NCBI GenBank assembly: GCA_023823795.1
Contig: CP085710.1
Location: forward strand, 4,862,001 to 4,926,000
DNA: 64,000 nucleotides
DNA from: Bacillus sp. F19
GTDB taxonomy: Bacteria; Bacillota; Bacilli; Bacillales; Bacillaceae
Direction of reading: 5' to 3'
Shown: positions 1 through 9,698 of the stretch, in pieces
Position numbering within the stretch: the first letter of the stretch is position 1
How the letters are laid out: every line of letters starts with the position of its first letter
The notes under the pieces: model-generated
The model's input: only the letters and a program-made list of their open reading frames with translations
Database searches by the model: none
What the model was told of the DNA's origin: nothing
Position numbers and translations under genes: made by a program

Positions 1-1214
1 GCCGTGCCAGGGAGTCCTGCAAGCGATAAGAAAAAGATGGCGACGGCGATTGCCGCAAGCGGTGAACGGTGATACAGACCGGCAAAGGCTGTGACATCCT
101 CTGAGCCTGTTTTTCTTCCGACTGCCTGGACAATCGCAAAAGCGCCGAGATTCATGATGACGTACGATAATAAATAGAACCAGATGGCGTCGAAGTAAAA
201 GTAGCCGCCGAAGGATACAAAACCGACAAGCACATATCCAGCATGTGCAATGGACGAATAGGCAAGCAGGCGTTTGATGTTTTTCTGCCTCAGGGCGACT
301 GTATTGCCGACGATCATCGTAATCGCAGCTAAGATGGCAATAAAGCTTTGATAGACCACCAGTATCGACTCCATGCCGTCTTCATCCGGAATGTTGCCAA
401 AGACAGACAGACATAATCTCAGGATGATAATGAACCCGGCTGTTTTTGATACGGCACTCAGAAAAGCTGTGACAGGTGTCGGTGCCCCCTCGTATACATC
501 CGGTGCCCACATGTGAAAAGGAACCGTTGCGATCTTAAAGGATAAACCGACAAAAATGAGCAGGAAAGAGATTCCGGCGATATAGAGATAGCCTGATTCT
601 GTTAAGGCATTCAGCTGCGGAATCATTTCTGTCAGGCTTGTTGTGCCAGTCAGACCGTAGATATAGCTCATCCCGAATAACGTAATGGCCGTTGAGATCC
701 CGCCGTTGATCACATATTTCAGGGCTGATTCATTTGATTGCAGATTTTTTTTGCGTAAGCCGGCAAGTATATAAGAAGAAATGGACAGCAGCTCAAGCCC
801 GACAAATAAGGTGATTAAATCCCGGCTTGATGCCATCATCATGGCTCCTAGAAGCGCTGCGAGCAGCAAGTAATAGAATTCTCCCCGCTCTTTCAAGCCT
901 TCCTGGGGTTCAAAATCGATTGCCAGCAAGAAAACAATCGCTGCTCCAAGAAGTAGAATGAATTTGAACGCTTTTGCAAAGGAATCCAGTACAAACGTGT
1001 CATAAAGAATTACTGCGTCCTTTGCACCGATCATAAAAGCAAGACTTATTACGGCGGCCGCAATACCGGCGAAACCTATCCATCCGAGCCATTTACGGCT
1101 TTTGCCATCATCCATAAAAAGATCAATAATTGACAGCAGCAGTGCCGTCCCGAGAATGATGAACTCCGGTGTCATGACACTCCATTTATAGCTGAGCAAG
1201 GTTTCCATATCCAT
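1..1214 (-). CDS. nuoN: NADH-quinone oxidoreductase subunit N, 3' part missing
   Basis: Antiporter-like membrane subunit of complex I that helps couple quinone reduction to proton export. The gene reads from the base-1214 ATG (MDMETLLSYKWSVMTPEF) and runs off the left edge, so about 404 codons of an expected roughly 500 are visible. It is strongly hydrophobic with repeated membrane helices and sits directly after nuoM, where nuoN is always found in this operon type. The start was chosen because a G-rich ribosome site overlapping the nuoM stop precedes it; an upstream ATG that overlaps the nuoM stop is in a frame that closes after 11 codons. Identity is inferred from sequence character and operon position. 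Confidence 0.93.
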   Translation of the reverse strand, partial: MDMETLLSYKWSVMTPEFIILGTALLLSIIDLFMDDGKSRKWLGWIGFAGIAAAVISLAFMIGAKDAVILYDTFVLDSFAKAFKFILLLGAAIVFLLAIDFEPQEGLKERGEFYYLLLAALLGAMMMASSRDLITLFVGLELLSISSYILAGLRKKNLQSNESALKYVINGGISTAITLFGMSYIYGLTGTTSLTEMIPQLNALTESGYLYIAGISFLLIFVGLSFKIATVPFHMWAPDVYEGAPTPVTAFLSAVSKTAGFIIILRLCLSVFGNIPDEDGMESILVVYQSFIAILAAITMIVGNTVALRQKNIKRLLAYSSIAHAGYVLVGFVSFGGYFYFDAIWFYLLSYVIMNLGAFAIVQAVGRKTGSEDVTAFAGLYHRSPLAAIAVAIFFLSLAGLPGT

Positions 1215-1220
1215 TGTTCA

Positions 1221-2738
1221 TCACCCCCCTATCCCTTTCATGATGGTCTCGATTGTCAGCTGCAATGGAACGGAAAGTCCATTCGGATAGACGCCAATCA
1301 AAATAATGAAAAACAGCAGCACGATGACCGGGATAATCTCATACCACTTCATATCAACGTGCACATGCTCTGATTTCTTTTCGGCTCCAAAGGTGATCGA
1401 AAGAACAGCCCTCAAAAGATAAGCAGCGGTCAAAATGATGCCGATTGCCCCGATTGCCCCAAGCTCCGGATGCTGATCGAAGACCCCCATGAACGCCGTC
1501 AGTTCACTGATGAAACCGGACATTCCCGGCAAGCCAAGCGAAGCCATTGCACCAGCTAATAAAAAGCCTGCAGCAAGCGGCATGGCTTTCGATAAGCCTG
1601 AAAGCTGATCCAATTGAGTTGTTTGAGTTCGTTCGATTAACACTCCCACTAAAAAGAACAGCAGCGCAGAAATTAGTCCGTGTGAAACGACCTGAAAGAT
1701 CGCACCCTGTATACCAGCTTCATTTAGTGCACCAAGTCCGATGAGCACGATGCCCATATGTGAAATACTCGAATAGGCAAGCACCATTCTGAATTCATTT
1801 TGAATGAGCGCCAGGAAGGCTCCATACAGCAGATTCACAAGCCCAAGCACGATTAAAATGGTGCTTAGCTGTGAAAATTGGTCCGGGAATAAGCCAAGAC
1901 CGAATTTAATCAAACCGAATGCCCCTATTTTCAGAAGGATACCTGAATGAAGCATGACAATGGGCGGCGGAGCCTGAACATGCACTCTCAGCATCCACGT
2001 ATGCAGCGGGAAGATTGGAAGCTTCACTCCAAATGCAGCGATGAGGGCAATCAGCAAGCCAAGCTTAAAATCCTCTGAGATTGGCCCGATCAGCTGAACA
2101 TCTGGCGTATTCAGCATTTGGCTCAGCAGGGCAATATTTGTTGTCCCTGTTTTTGAAAAGAGCAGGATGATCACAATCAGCAAGATCGCCGACCCAAATC
2201 CGTTATAGAGCAAAAATTGATACGCTGCTTTTTCACGGGCCATGAAGCCCCATTTTCCAATAAGGAAGAACATCGGAATCAGCGTAATTTCAAAAAAGAT
2301 GAAGAAAAGAATCAAATTCTGGGCCATGAAGACGCCGAGCATGCCGACTTCAAGAAGGAGCAGCAGCATAAAGTAGCTTTTCCAGTTCTTTTTAATAGAA
2401 ACAGAGGCCGCTGCAGAAAGAGCCGCAAGAATCGATGTGAGCAGAACCATAATCAGCGAAAAGCCGTCCAGCGCAAGCTCGTAATCAACTGTAAACAAGC
2501 CAGGCTGCTTGTCATGGTATTGCCCAAACGCAATCCATTCGCGTTTCTCGGCAAATCGCGCGAGATCATTGCCTATCTGATATTGTGCAAACACGATTCC
2601 AGACAAAAGGACGGCAGGCAAGGTCGCCAGAAACCCGACAAGTTTTAACGATGTTTCCTGGTCTTTTTTCATAAAAGCAAGAACGATGATTCCAAGTACA
2701 GGCGAGAAAACAAGGGCCGTAAGCAGAATGGATGTCAT
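1221..2738 (-). CDS. nuoM: NADH-quinone oxidoreductase subunit M
   Basis: Proton-channel subunit of complex I (505 aa), related to Mrp-type antiporters. About 14 membrane helices are apparent. The conserved core with LPIFPLHTWML, the following HSGILLKIGAFGL segment and the LAYSSISHMG segment is intact, including the lysine-containing helices expected for proton transfer. It lies between nuoL, which it overlaps by 4 bp, and nuoN, which starts 7 bp after its stop, indicating translational coupling in one operon. Length is typical for the family and nothing is broken. Confidence 0.97.
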   Translation of the reverse strand: MTSILLTALVFSPVLGIIVLAFMKKDQETSLKLVGFLATLPAVLLSGIVFAQYQIGNDLARFAEKREWIAFGQYHDKQPGLFTVDYELALDGFSLIMVLLTSILAALSAAASVSIKKNWKSYFMLLLLLEVGMLGVFMAQNLILFFIFFEITLIPMFFLIGKWGFMAREKAAYQFLLYNGFGSAILLIVIILLFSKTGTTNIALLSQMLNTPDVQLIGPISEDFKLGLLIALIAAFGVKLPIFPLHTWMLRVHVQAPPPIVMLHSGILLKIGAFGLIKFGLGLFPDQFSQLSTILIVLGLVNLLYGAFLALIQNEFRMVLAYSSISHMGIVLIGLGALNEAGIQGAIFQVVSHGLISALLFFLVGVLIERTQTTQLDQLSGLSKAMPLAAGFLLAGAMASLGLPGMSGFISELTAFMGVFDQHPELGAIGAIGIILTAAYLLRAVLSITFGAEKKSEHVHVDMKWYEIIPVIVLLFFIILIGVYPNGLSVPLQLTIETIMKGIGG

Positions 2739-4612
2739 AAGAAGTTCCCCCCTGTCACTGCATATAGAACAAGTAAAATAGCGAGTCCGACAAAGGCAAC
2801 GGTTCCATACATCTGCACCTGCCCGTTCTGCATTTTCGAACCGATGGCTCCGGCTGACCGGATAATCCCTGTCACTCCTTTTACAGCACCCTCAACCAGG
2901 AATTTTTCGAGGTACTTGCAGAAGACGCTGATTGTGTTCGTGAGCCAGACGATCGTCATTCCATAGAGTTCATCAATGAAATATTTGTTTTTAAGCACTG
3001 AATGAATCATCGGCACCCGCGATCTTATTTTTTCAGGAGAGATGGATAGTTTGCTGTACATCATGTAAGCAAGCAAGATGCCAAGCAGAGAGACAGCGGT
3101 TGCTGCGAACATAATCCATATTGGTCCTTCAATGTGTCCGTGCCCAAGCTGCGGCGAACCTTCCGTCAGCCAGTCACCAAGAAATGTTCCGAACCAGGGA
3201 GTGTTGCTGTAGCCTGAGAAAATGGCGAGCACGGCAAGGATACTCATTGGAATCAGCATATTGGACGGTGATTCTTTTACACTTGAAAGCTCTGTTTTCG
3301 GACGTCCAGTAAAAACGAGAAAGAAGAGCCGGAACATATAAAAGGCGGTGAAGAAGGCGGCAATGAGTGCCAGCCAGAAAAGGACAGGATTTCCATGTGT
3401 CCACGCCGCTATCAGGATTTCATCTTTACTGAAAAATCCTGAGAAGAGCGGGACTCCGCTTATAGCAAGCGTCCCGATCAGAAACAGCGGTCCCGTGAAC
3501 TTCAGCTTTTTCCACAAGCCGCCCATCTCATCAATGTTTTGTGTATGAACAGCATGAATCACACTGCCCGCTGCGAGAAACAGCAGGGCTTTAAAAAAGG
3601 CATGTGTCATTAAATGAAAAACACCCGCGACATAGCCTGCGGAACCAAGCGCAAGCATCATATAGCCAAGCTGACTGACAGTAGAATACGCAAGCACGCG
3701 TTTGATATCTTTTTGCACAAGCCCGATGCTTGCAGCGAAAATAGCCGTGAAGGCTCCAATTGTTGCGACAATTAGAAGGGCCGTTTCACTTGCGGCAAAT
3801 AGCGGATACATGAGAGCTACTAAATAAACACCGGCCGCTACCATTGTCGCCGCATGAATGAGGGCGGAAACAGGCGTCGGACCTTCCATCGCATCCGGCA
3901 GCCAGGAATGGAGCGGAAACTGACCTGATTTTCCAATCGCCCCGATGAAGATTAAGAGGCTGATCATGGTAATCATATCAAGTGATACCTTTCCATCTGC
4001 GACACTTGCAAAAATCTGGTCATATTCGAAGCTGCCAGCCTGCCAAAAGAGGAGGAGCATGCCGATGAACAGACCAACGTCCCCGATACGGGTCATAATA
4101 AAGGCTTTTTTTGCAGCTGCCTTTGCTTCTTCTTTATAAAAATAGAAACCGATCAATAAGAATGATCCGACTCCGACCAGTTCCCAGAAGATATAGAGCT
4201 GAAGCAGGTTTGTCGTCATGACAAGTCCGAGCATGCTGAAGGTAAATAAACCGAGATACGCATAAAAAACGGGAAAGCGTTCGTCTCCATGCATATATCC
4301 TTTTGAATAAATATGTACAGCTAAGCTTACAAGCGAAACAATCACAAGCATTAAGGCATTTAATTGGTTGATTTCAAAGCCTGCTGTCAGTTCAAAATCC
4401 CCAATTGTGAGCCACACGGTTTCCGCTTTAAAGGTGGGTTGTGTAAACCGCTCAAACAATACAGCTAGCGAACCCGCAAATGCAAGAATCATAAGAGTGC
4501 TTCCTACAAAGGCACTGCCCTCCCTCAGGCGTTTGCCGAACAGAAGCAGCACGAGGAATGAGACAAGCGGGAACAGCGGGATCATCCAGGCATATGGCAT
4601 CATTGTATTCAA
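2735..4612 (-). CDS. nuoL: NADH-quinone oxidoreductase subunit L
   Basis: Largest antiporter-like subunit of complex I (625 aa), carrying distal proton channels and the long lateral helix. The GQFPLHSWLPDAMEGPTPVS motif and the HAATMVAAGVYL helix, both diagnostic of NuoL/Ndh5, are present, followed by LAYSTVSQLGYM. The C-terminal region carries the extra helices after residue 480 expected of NuoL. It follows nuoK by 21 bp and overlaps nuoM by 4 bp. No defect is visible. Confidence 0.97.
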   Translation of the reverse strand: MNTMMPYAWMIPLFPLVSFLVLLLFGKRLREGSAFVGSTLMILAFAGSLAVLFERFTQPTFKAETVWLTIGDFELTAGFEINQLNALMLVIVSLVSLAVHIYSKGYMHGDERFPVFYAYLGLFTFSMLGLVMTTNLLQLYIFWELVGVGSFLLIGFYFYKEEAKAAAKKAFIMTRIGDVGLFIGMLLLFWQAGSFEYDQIFASVADGKVSLDMITMISLLIFIGAIGKSGQFPLHSWLPDAMEGPTPVSALIHAATMVAAGVYLVALMYPLFAASETALLIVATIGAFTAIFAASIGLVQKDIKRVLAYSTVSQLGYMMLALGSAGYVAGVFHLMTHAFFKALLFLAAGSVIHAVHTQNIDEMGGLWKKLKFTGPLFLIGTLAISGVPLFSGFFSKDEILIAAWTHGNPVLFWLALIAAFFTAFYMFRLFFLVFTGRPKTELSSVKESPSNMLIPMSILAVLAIFSGYSNTPWFGTFLGDWLTEGSPQLGHGHIEGPIWIMFAATAVSLLGILLAYMMYSKLSISPEKIRSRVPMIHSVLKNKYFIDELYGMTIVWLTNTISVFCKYLEKFLVEGAVKGVTGIIRSAGAIGSKMQNGQVQMYGTVAFVGLAILLVLYAVTGGNFL

Positions 4613-4633
4613 TCCCCTTCTCGTTTAGAGGTT

Positions 4634-4948
4634 TTAGTGCTTCATAGAGTTATAGTCATCAATATTGACGGATCTCCGGTTACGGTACAGGGCAAATAGG
4701 ATGGCAAGTCCCACGGCTGCCTCTGCTGCTGCGATCGTGATCGTAAAAAGAGAAAAAACCTGTCCGGTAATATCCGGAACGACGCCGTATTTGCTGAAGG
4801 CAACCAGATTAATGTTGGCAGCATTCAGCATAAGCTCGATCGAAATAAGGACGATGACCGTATTTCGTTTCGTTAGGGCTCCGTATAGACCGATGCAAAA
4901 AAGAATCAGCGCGAGAACAAGAAAGGCGGATAATGGAATCGAGCTCAT
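4634..4948 (-). CDS. nuoK: NADH-quinone oxidoreductase subunit K
   Basis: Small membrane subunit of complex I (104 aa, normal size) with three helices. Conserved glutamates in helices II and III are visible in [17 protein letters not shown] and [11 protein letters not shown]; they lie on the proton path linking the quinone site to the antiporter subunits. Its start overlaps the nuoJ stop by 4 bp, so the two are probably translationally coupled. Confidence 0.97.
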   Translation of the reverse strand: MSSIPLSAFLVLALILFCIGLYGALTKRNTVIVLISIELMLNAANINLVAFSKYGVVPDITGQVFSLFTITIAAAEAAVGLAILFALYRNRRSVNIDDYNSMKH

Positions 4949-5463
4949 TTTTTGTCCTCCTCATTCTCGTCTTTTTTCGCCAGAATAATGGCTCCGACCA
5001 ATGCGACAAGCAATAGAACGGATGTTAGCTCAAACGGAATGACAAAATGTGAATAAAGGGAGATTCCGATTTGTTCCGTATTTTTCACATGCAGATTGGC
5101 AGTCGGCTCCCCAAGCTTGAGATCATAGATACCAAGATACATAACAAGCGCAAATGCAGCGATTCCGAGAAATGTAATAAGCTTTCTTCCGGTGCCCGCT
5201 GCGGACTGCTCCTCGTCCTCATGACGCGTGAGCATAATGCCAAACAGCATGATGATTGTAATCGCACCCGAGTAGATTAAGATTTGGACAGCTGCGACAA
5301 ATTCCGCGGAGAGAAGAATATATAAACCGGCAATACTCACGAATGTGAACACCAGCGATACGACCATATGAACCACTTTTGTCACATTCAGCATGAGAAT
5401 GCCGCCCCCGATTGCCACCATTGCGAGTCCGACAAAGGCTACATACTCTCCGGTTATACTCAC
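4945..5463 (-). CDS. nuoJ: NADH-quinone oxidoreductase subunit J
   Basis: Membrane subunit of complex I (172 aa) with five predicted helices. The segment [21 protein letters not shown], conserved in NuoJ/ND6, is present, where a pi-bulge helix takes part in coupling. It overlaps nuoI upstream and nuoK downstream by 4 bp each. The tail is charged ([10 protein letters not shown]), as in other Bacillus NuoJ proteins. Confidence 0.96.
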   Translation of the reverse strand: MSITGEYVAFVGLAMVAIGGGILMLNVTKVVHMVVSLVFTFVSIAGLYILLSAEFVAAVQILIYSGAITIIMLFGIMLTRHEDEEQSAAGTGRKLITFLGIAAFALVMYLGIYDLKLGEPTANLHVKNTEQIGISLYSHFVIPFELTSVLLLVALVGAIILAKKDENEEDKK

Positions 5464-5879
5464 ACCTTATTCTCCTCCCTGATGTTCTCATCATTTTCAT
5501 CCAGCCACTCAAGATTTTTAAAAAGCTGATCGCGGCTGTACTCCGCAAGCTCAAAGTTATTCGTCATTACGATTGCTTCTGTCGGGCAAACCTCTGTGCA
5601 GAGATCGCATAAAATGCAAATTTCAAAGTTGATATCATACGTATCAATGATTTTCCCTTTTTTCGCCGGATCCGGATGCTTCTTCCCTGTCAGTTCAATG
5701 CAATCCGTCGGACAAATATTCGCGCACTGATTGCAGACAATGCACTTCTCCGGATAAAACTTCTGAATGCCGCGGAACCTGTCAGGCAGCGCAAGTGCAT
5801 CGTTCGGGTAATCATACGTCACTTTTTTCTTCGTCAAGTTGTTCAGGGTATACGTTAAACCTTTTGCTAAGCCTCGCAT
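5460..5879 (-). CDS. nuoI: NADH-quinone oxidoreductase subunit I (2 x [4Fe-4S])
   Basis: Electron-transfer subunit of the peripheral arm (139 aa). Two ferredoxin-type motifs are seen, CIVCNQCANICPTDC near residue 45 and CILCDLCTEVCP near residue 87, which bind the two tetranuclear clusters (N6a/N6b) that pass electrons towards NuoB and quinone. The gene is separated from nuoH by an unusual 382-bp spacer filled with repeats, while it overlaps nuoJ downstream. It may therefore be translated independently of nuoH. Confidence 0.97.
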   Translation of the reverse strand: MRGLAKGLTYTLNNLTKKKVTYDYPNDALALPDRFRGIQKFYPEKCIVCNQCANICPTDCIELTGKKHPDPAKKGKIIDTYDINFEICILCDLCTEVCPTEAIVMTNNFELAEYSRDQLFKNLEWLDENDENIREENKV

Positions 5880-6261
5880 GCTCTCACCCCTTGATTTTGT
5901 GAGGATCCTGCCGCTGTGCCGGCTTTAGACCGGGCTGCGGCGGGTGTTTCCTGCTTTTACTTGCCGATTAAGGCTGAATACTGTCCAGAATGCTTCTTTT
6001 ACTAGCCAAAATCCGGGATTTACTTGCCGATTTTTGGATTTACTTTCTATTTTCCAGCCGCCTCCTAAATCAGCGGATAAAATTCGAAGACGGTTTTGGG
6101 TATTTATCTTTAAGATTCACTCTGAATTGGGGTTTGACTAAGATTCCGCAGTTTACTCGCCAATTTCGCCTAAATACTTGCCGGAATGCCTCTTTTACTA
6201 GCCAAAATCCTTGATTTATTTGCCGAAATGACGAATTTACTTTCTATTTTCCAGCTGACTC
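5880..6261. repeat. Repeat-filled spacer between nuoI and nuoH
   Basis: No gene is visible in this spacer inside the nuo operon. It contains two related blocks about 195 bp apart (around 5955-6060 and 6150-6255), each made of 21-23-bp T-rich units such as TTTTACTAGCCAAAATCC, TTTACTTGCCGATTT and TTTACTTTCTATTTTCCAGC. The two blocks match closely over their last 70 bp. The unit resembles those at about 36-37 kb and 51 kb. No promoter or terminator is obvious. Confidence 0.8.
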
Positions 6262-7266
6262 CTATTTGAAGAAAATCTCTTTCACAATCGCCGTTATGAA
6301 AATATTCGCGAGTGCGACCGGGAGCAGCACTTTCCATCCGAATTCCATCAGCTGATCGGCGCGGATCCGCGGGAATGTGACACGGAACCAGATGAGCGTG
6401 AAGATGACCACACTGAATTTGAGGCCGAACCAGATTGCACCAGGAATGAAATCAAGAAATGCAACCGGATTCCAGCCGCCTAAAAATAAAACAGTTGTTA
6501 AGGACGCCATTGCGAAAAAATACACATATTCCGACAGCATGAAGAATGCCCAGCGGAAGCCGGAGTACTCGACATGATATCCGGCAACAAGCTCTGATTC
6601 CGCTTCTGGCAAGTCAAACGGGGTCCTGTTTAACTCTGCCACCGATGCAATCAGGAAAATGAGAAACCCGATCGGCTGAAGGAAAATAAACCAGACATCC
6701 TCTTGTGCATCTACAATCGTATTTAAGTTCAGGCTCCCGGATAACAGGACAACCCCGATGACCGACATGACAAGAGGGATTTCATAGGAAATCATTTGCG
6801 CCGCTGCGCGCATCCCGCCGAGCAGAGAGTATTTGTTATTCGAAGCCCAGCCTCCTGTTACAATGCCAATCGTCGTTAAACCCGATATGGCGATGTAAAA
6901 AAGCAGGCCGACACCTAAATCTGCAAACTGGAAGGCGTCAGTAAACGGAATCGTTGATAGAACGATAAACGCCGGAGCAAAAGCGATGACAGGAGCAAGA
7001 ATAAACAGCGGCCTGTCAGCAAGCTTCGGAATTGTGTCTTCTTTTATCAGAAGCTTTAAAACATCTGCCACCGTCTGCAGCAGACCCCATTTGCCCCCTA
7101 CCTGGTTAGGGCCGATCCGTCCCTGCATAAATCCCATAACTTTGCGCTCTGCCAGAATCCCGTAGGTGACGAAACCAAGGACGACAAACAGGAAAGCTGT
7201 TGCAAGCCCAAAGAATATCGCAAAGTTGCCTATGCCCGGTGATGATTGAAGCAAGCCTTCCACCAT
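6262..7266 (-). CDS. nuoH: NADH-quinone oxidoreductase subunit H
   Basis: Membrane subunit at the junction with the peripheral arm that forms much of the quinone chamber (334 aa, about 8 helices). Conserved signatures include ERKVMGFMQGRIGPNQVG near residue 40, the loop RTPFDLPEAESELVAGYHVEYSG near residue 214 and the late WFRVTFPRIRADQLM. Its start shares one base with the nuoD stop. Downstream lies the repeat spacer before nuoI. Confidence 0.97.
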   Translation of the reverse strand: MVEGLLQSSPGIGNFAIFFGLATAFLFVVLGFVTYGILAERKVMGFMQGRIGPNQVGGKWGLLQTVADVLKLLIKEDTIPKLADRPLFILAPVIAFAPAFIVLSTIPFTDAFQFADLGVGLLFYIAISGLTTIGIVTGGWASNNKYSLLGGMRAAAQMISYEIPLVMSVIGVVLLSGSLNLNTIVDAQEDVWFIFLQPIGFLIFLIASVAELNRTPFDLPEAESELVAGYHVEYSGFRWAFFMLSEYVYFFAMASLTTVLFLGGWNPVAFLDFIPGAIWFGLKFSVVIFTLIWFRVTFPRIRADQLMEFGWKVLLPVALANIFITAIVKEIFFK

Positions 7267-8366
7267 TATCCGTCCACCTCCCCAAGGACAATGTCAATGG
7301 CACCTAGAATGGTAATGAGGTTTGCCATATTTTCTCCTTCCAAAAGCTTTGGCAGGATCTGCAGATTGTAAAAGGAAGGACGCCTGAACTTCAGACGGTA
7401 TGGCTCTTTTTTTCCTTCACTTGCAATGTAGCAGCCGATTTCACCGCGTGGAGATTCAATCCGTACATATGCCTCTCCTTTAGGTGCTTTAATGATTTTC
7501 GGCACTTTTGCGATGATCGGTCCCTCAGCCGGGAATTGTTCAACAGCCTGCTCTAGTATTTTCAGGGATTCCTCAATCTCTTCCATTCGGCATTCGTAAC
7601 GTGCGAAAGCATCGCCTTTTGTCCGAACTGGCACGTCAAAATCAAACCGGTCGTAAATCGAGTATGGTTCATCCTTGCGAAGGTCCCATTTTACTCCAGT
7701 ACAGCGCAGATTTGCCCCGCTTAAGGAGTAAGCAAGCGCCTCTTCTTTAGTGTAAATGCCGACCCCTTTTACACGATTTAAGAAGATTTCATTTCCTGAC
7801 ACGAGATCATGATAGCCCTTCAGCTGCTCTCTCATATAAGGAATGAAATCTGCAACCTTTTCAATCCAGCCCTCAGGCGCATCCCACTTCACACCGCCGA
7901 CCCTCATGTAATTGAAGGTAAGCCTCGCTCCTGAAAGCTCCGTCAGCAAATTAATGATCATTTCCCGCTCGCGGAAGGCATATAAAAATGGACTTACTGC
8001 TCCAATATCAAGCAAATAAGTGCCCCACCAGACGAGATGGCTTGCAACTCTTCCAAGCTCCATCGCAATCACCCTTAAATACTCGCCCCGCTCCGGCACC
8101 TGAATGCCTGTCATCGTTTCCACAGCATGACAGATGACATAATTGTTCGTCATGGCAGAAAGATAGTCCATGCGGTCTGTATAAGGAATGATTTGTGTGT
8201 ATTGAAGGTTTTCTGCAAGCTTTTCGGTGCCTCTATGTAAATAGCCGATAACCGGCGTAGCTTCTTTAATGATTTCTCCGTCAATCTTGATCACCAGCCG
8301 GAACACGCCATGTGTGCTTGGATGCTGCGGTCCGACATTCAGGAGCATTTCTTCTGTCCGTATCAA
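7266..8366 (-). CDS. nuoD: NADH-quinone oxidoreductase subunit D
   Basis: 49-kDa-type subunit of the quinone module, related to the large subunit of [NiFe] hydrogenases (366 aa, normal for Bacillus). The N-terminal loop NVGPQHPSTHGVFRLV carries the histidine that contacts the quinone headgroup. GYLHRGTEKLAE and the C-terminal ESPRGEIGCYI and RRPSFYNLQ motifs are intact. It forms the quinone pocket with NuoB and is adjacent to nuoC and nuoB, as expected. Confidence 0.97.
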   Translation of the reverse strand: MIRTEEMLLNVGPQHPSTHGVFRLVIKIDGEIIKEATPVIGYLHRGTEKLAENLQYTQIIPYTDRMDYLSAMTNNYVICHAVETMTGIQVPERGEYLRVIAMELGRVASHLVWWGTYLLDIGAVSPFLYAFREREMIINLLTELSGARLTFNYMRVGGVKWDAPEGWIEKVADFIPYMREQLKGYHDLVSGNEIFLNRVKGVGIYTKEEALAYSLSGANLRCTGVKWDLRKDEPYSIYDRFDFDVPVRTKGDAFARYECRMEEIEESLKILEQAVEQFPAEGPIIAKVPKIIKAPKGEAYVRIESPRGEIGCYIASEGKKEPYRLKFRRPSFYNLQILPKLLEGENMANLITILGAIDIVLGEVDG

Positions 8367-8369
8367 AAG

Positions 8370-9698
8370 CTACACCTCCACATCATAGGGTTCATAATCT
8401 TTGCGAAGAGGATGGCCAACCCAATCATCCGGCATCATAATTCTTGTCAGGTTCGGGTGGCCGGTAAAATGAATGCCAAGCAAATCAAATGCTTCGCGCT
8501 CAGGCCAGTCCGCTCCTTTCCAAAGCGGTTCAAGGGAATCAATTTCAGGCTTGTCGCGGTCAAGCTTTACTTTCAGCACAACTGTATGGCGATGGACGTA
8601 GGAAAAAAGATAAACGTACATTTCCATATGTGTTTCAAAATCAGTGCCATGCAGTTCAGAGACGTAATCAAATGCCAATTCTTCCTGTTCTTTTAAAAAC
8701 TTGGCGATGGTAAAATAGGATTCTTTCTTTGCAATAAGTGTCGGAGCATCTTTAGACAGCCTATTAATATAGGATTCTTCCAAAACCTCTTTGCCGAGCT
8801 GCTCCTCAATTACTTTTACATACTTCTTTAAAGTGGGCTCATTTGGTGAAGGTTCTTCTTGTTGAGGCTGCTCTTCTGGAGTAAGTTTCTTCGCTTTCGC
8901 TACAGCAGCTGCTTTTGCTTTTGCGGCTGCGATGGCCTTTGCCTTTTCTTTAGCCAATTCGTCATCTGAAAGATTTTCACGGGAAGCCTTCGCTTTCGCG
9001 GCTGCTGCGGCTTTTGCCTTTGCGACAGCTGCTGCTTTTTGCTTGGCTAACTCATCTGCCGGGGCACCTTCTGATTTTGCTTTTTGCTTCGCGAGGGCTG
9101 CCGCCTTTGCTTTTGCAGCTGCGACTGCTTTTTGTTTCGCAAGTGCCAGGCCATCTGCTGATTCATTGCCGGCCCCCTCTTCTGCTTGCCTGGCTTTCTG
9201 TTTTGCCAGTGCGGCGGCTTTTGCTTTTGCGGCTGCAACTGCTTTTTGTTTCGCAAGTGCCAGGTCATCTGCTGATTCGCTGCCGGCCCCCTCCGCTTGC
9301 TTCGCTTTCTGTTTTGCAAGTGCGGCGGCTTTCGCTTTTGCGGCTGCTGCCGCTTTCTGTTTCGCGAGAGCTGTCTCATCTGCCGGTTCAGCTGTTTCCT
9401 TTGCCTTTTGCTTTGCAAGTGCAGCGGCTTTCGCTTTTGCAGCAGCTGCTGCTTTTTGCTTCGCGAGGTTAGCGTCATCTATCGTTTCATTCGCTTTAGC
9501 TTCCTGCGCTTTTTGTTTCGCAAGTGCCGCGGCCTTTGCTTTTGCAGCAGCTGCCGCCTTCTGTTTCGCAATCCCTGTGCTGTCTGTAGGTATGTTTTCT
9601 TGATTTGCCTGCTTTTCAGCCAGCTTTTTCAGGGCAGCTTCCTTTGCTTTTTGAGCGGCTTCACGTTTTAGCTGCTGGATGTCTTTCTCATCGCTCAT
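8370..9698 (-). CDS. nuoC: NADH-quinone oxidoreductase subunit C with Lys/Ala repeat extension
   Basis: 30-kDa-type subunit of complex I (442 aa). The functional NuoC domain is only the last third (from about residue 300); its signature [23 protein letters not shown] lies near residue 405. The first 270 residues are seven imperfect repeats of 31-38 residues, each built around [21 protein letters not shown] and separated by short acidic linkers such as [11 protein letters not shown]. Such lysine/alanine tracts are known on NuoC of some Bacillus, but typical NuoC is near 200 aa, so the tract more than doubles it. It is predicted to be a long charged helix of unknown role. The start overlaps the nuoB end by 11 bp. 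Confidence 0.95.
   Translation of the reverse strand: MSDEKDIQQLKREAAQKAKEAALKKLAEKQANQENIPTDSTGIAKQKAAAAAKAKAAALAKQKAQEAKANETIDDANLAKQKAAAAAKAKAAALAKQKAKETAEPADETALAKQKAAAAAKAKAAALAKQKAKQAEGAGSESADDLALAKQKAVAAAKAKAAALAKQKARQAEEGAGNESADGLALAKQKAVAAAKAKAAALAKQKAKSEGAPADELAKQKAAAVAKAKAAAAAKAKASRENLSDDELAKEKAKAIAAAKAKAAAVAKAKKLTPEEQPQQEEPSPNEPTLKKYVKVIEEQLGKEVLEESYINRLSKDAPTLIAKKESYFTIAKFLKEQEELAFDYVSELHGTDFETHMEMYVYLFSYVHRHTVVLKVKLDRDKPEIDSLEPLWKGADWPEREAFDLLGIHFTGHPNLTRIMMPDDWVGHPLRKDYEPYDVEV

Noticed and set aside
8932-9603. Plus-strand 223-codon open frame rich in Ala, Phe and Cys
   Set aside because: It is the antisense of the Lys/Ala repeats of nuoC; biased composition removes stop codons on the other strand.
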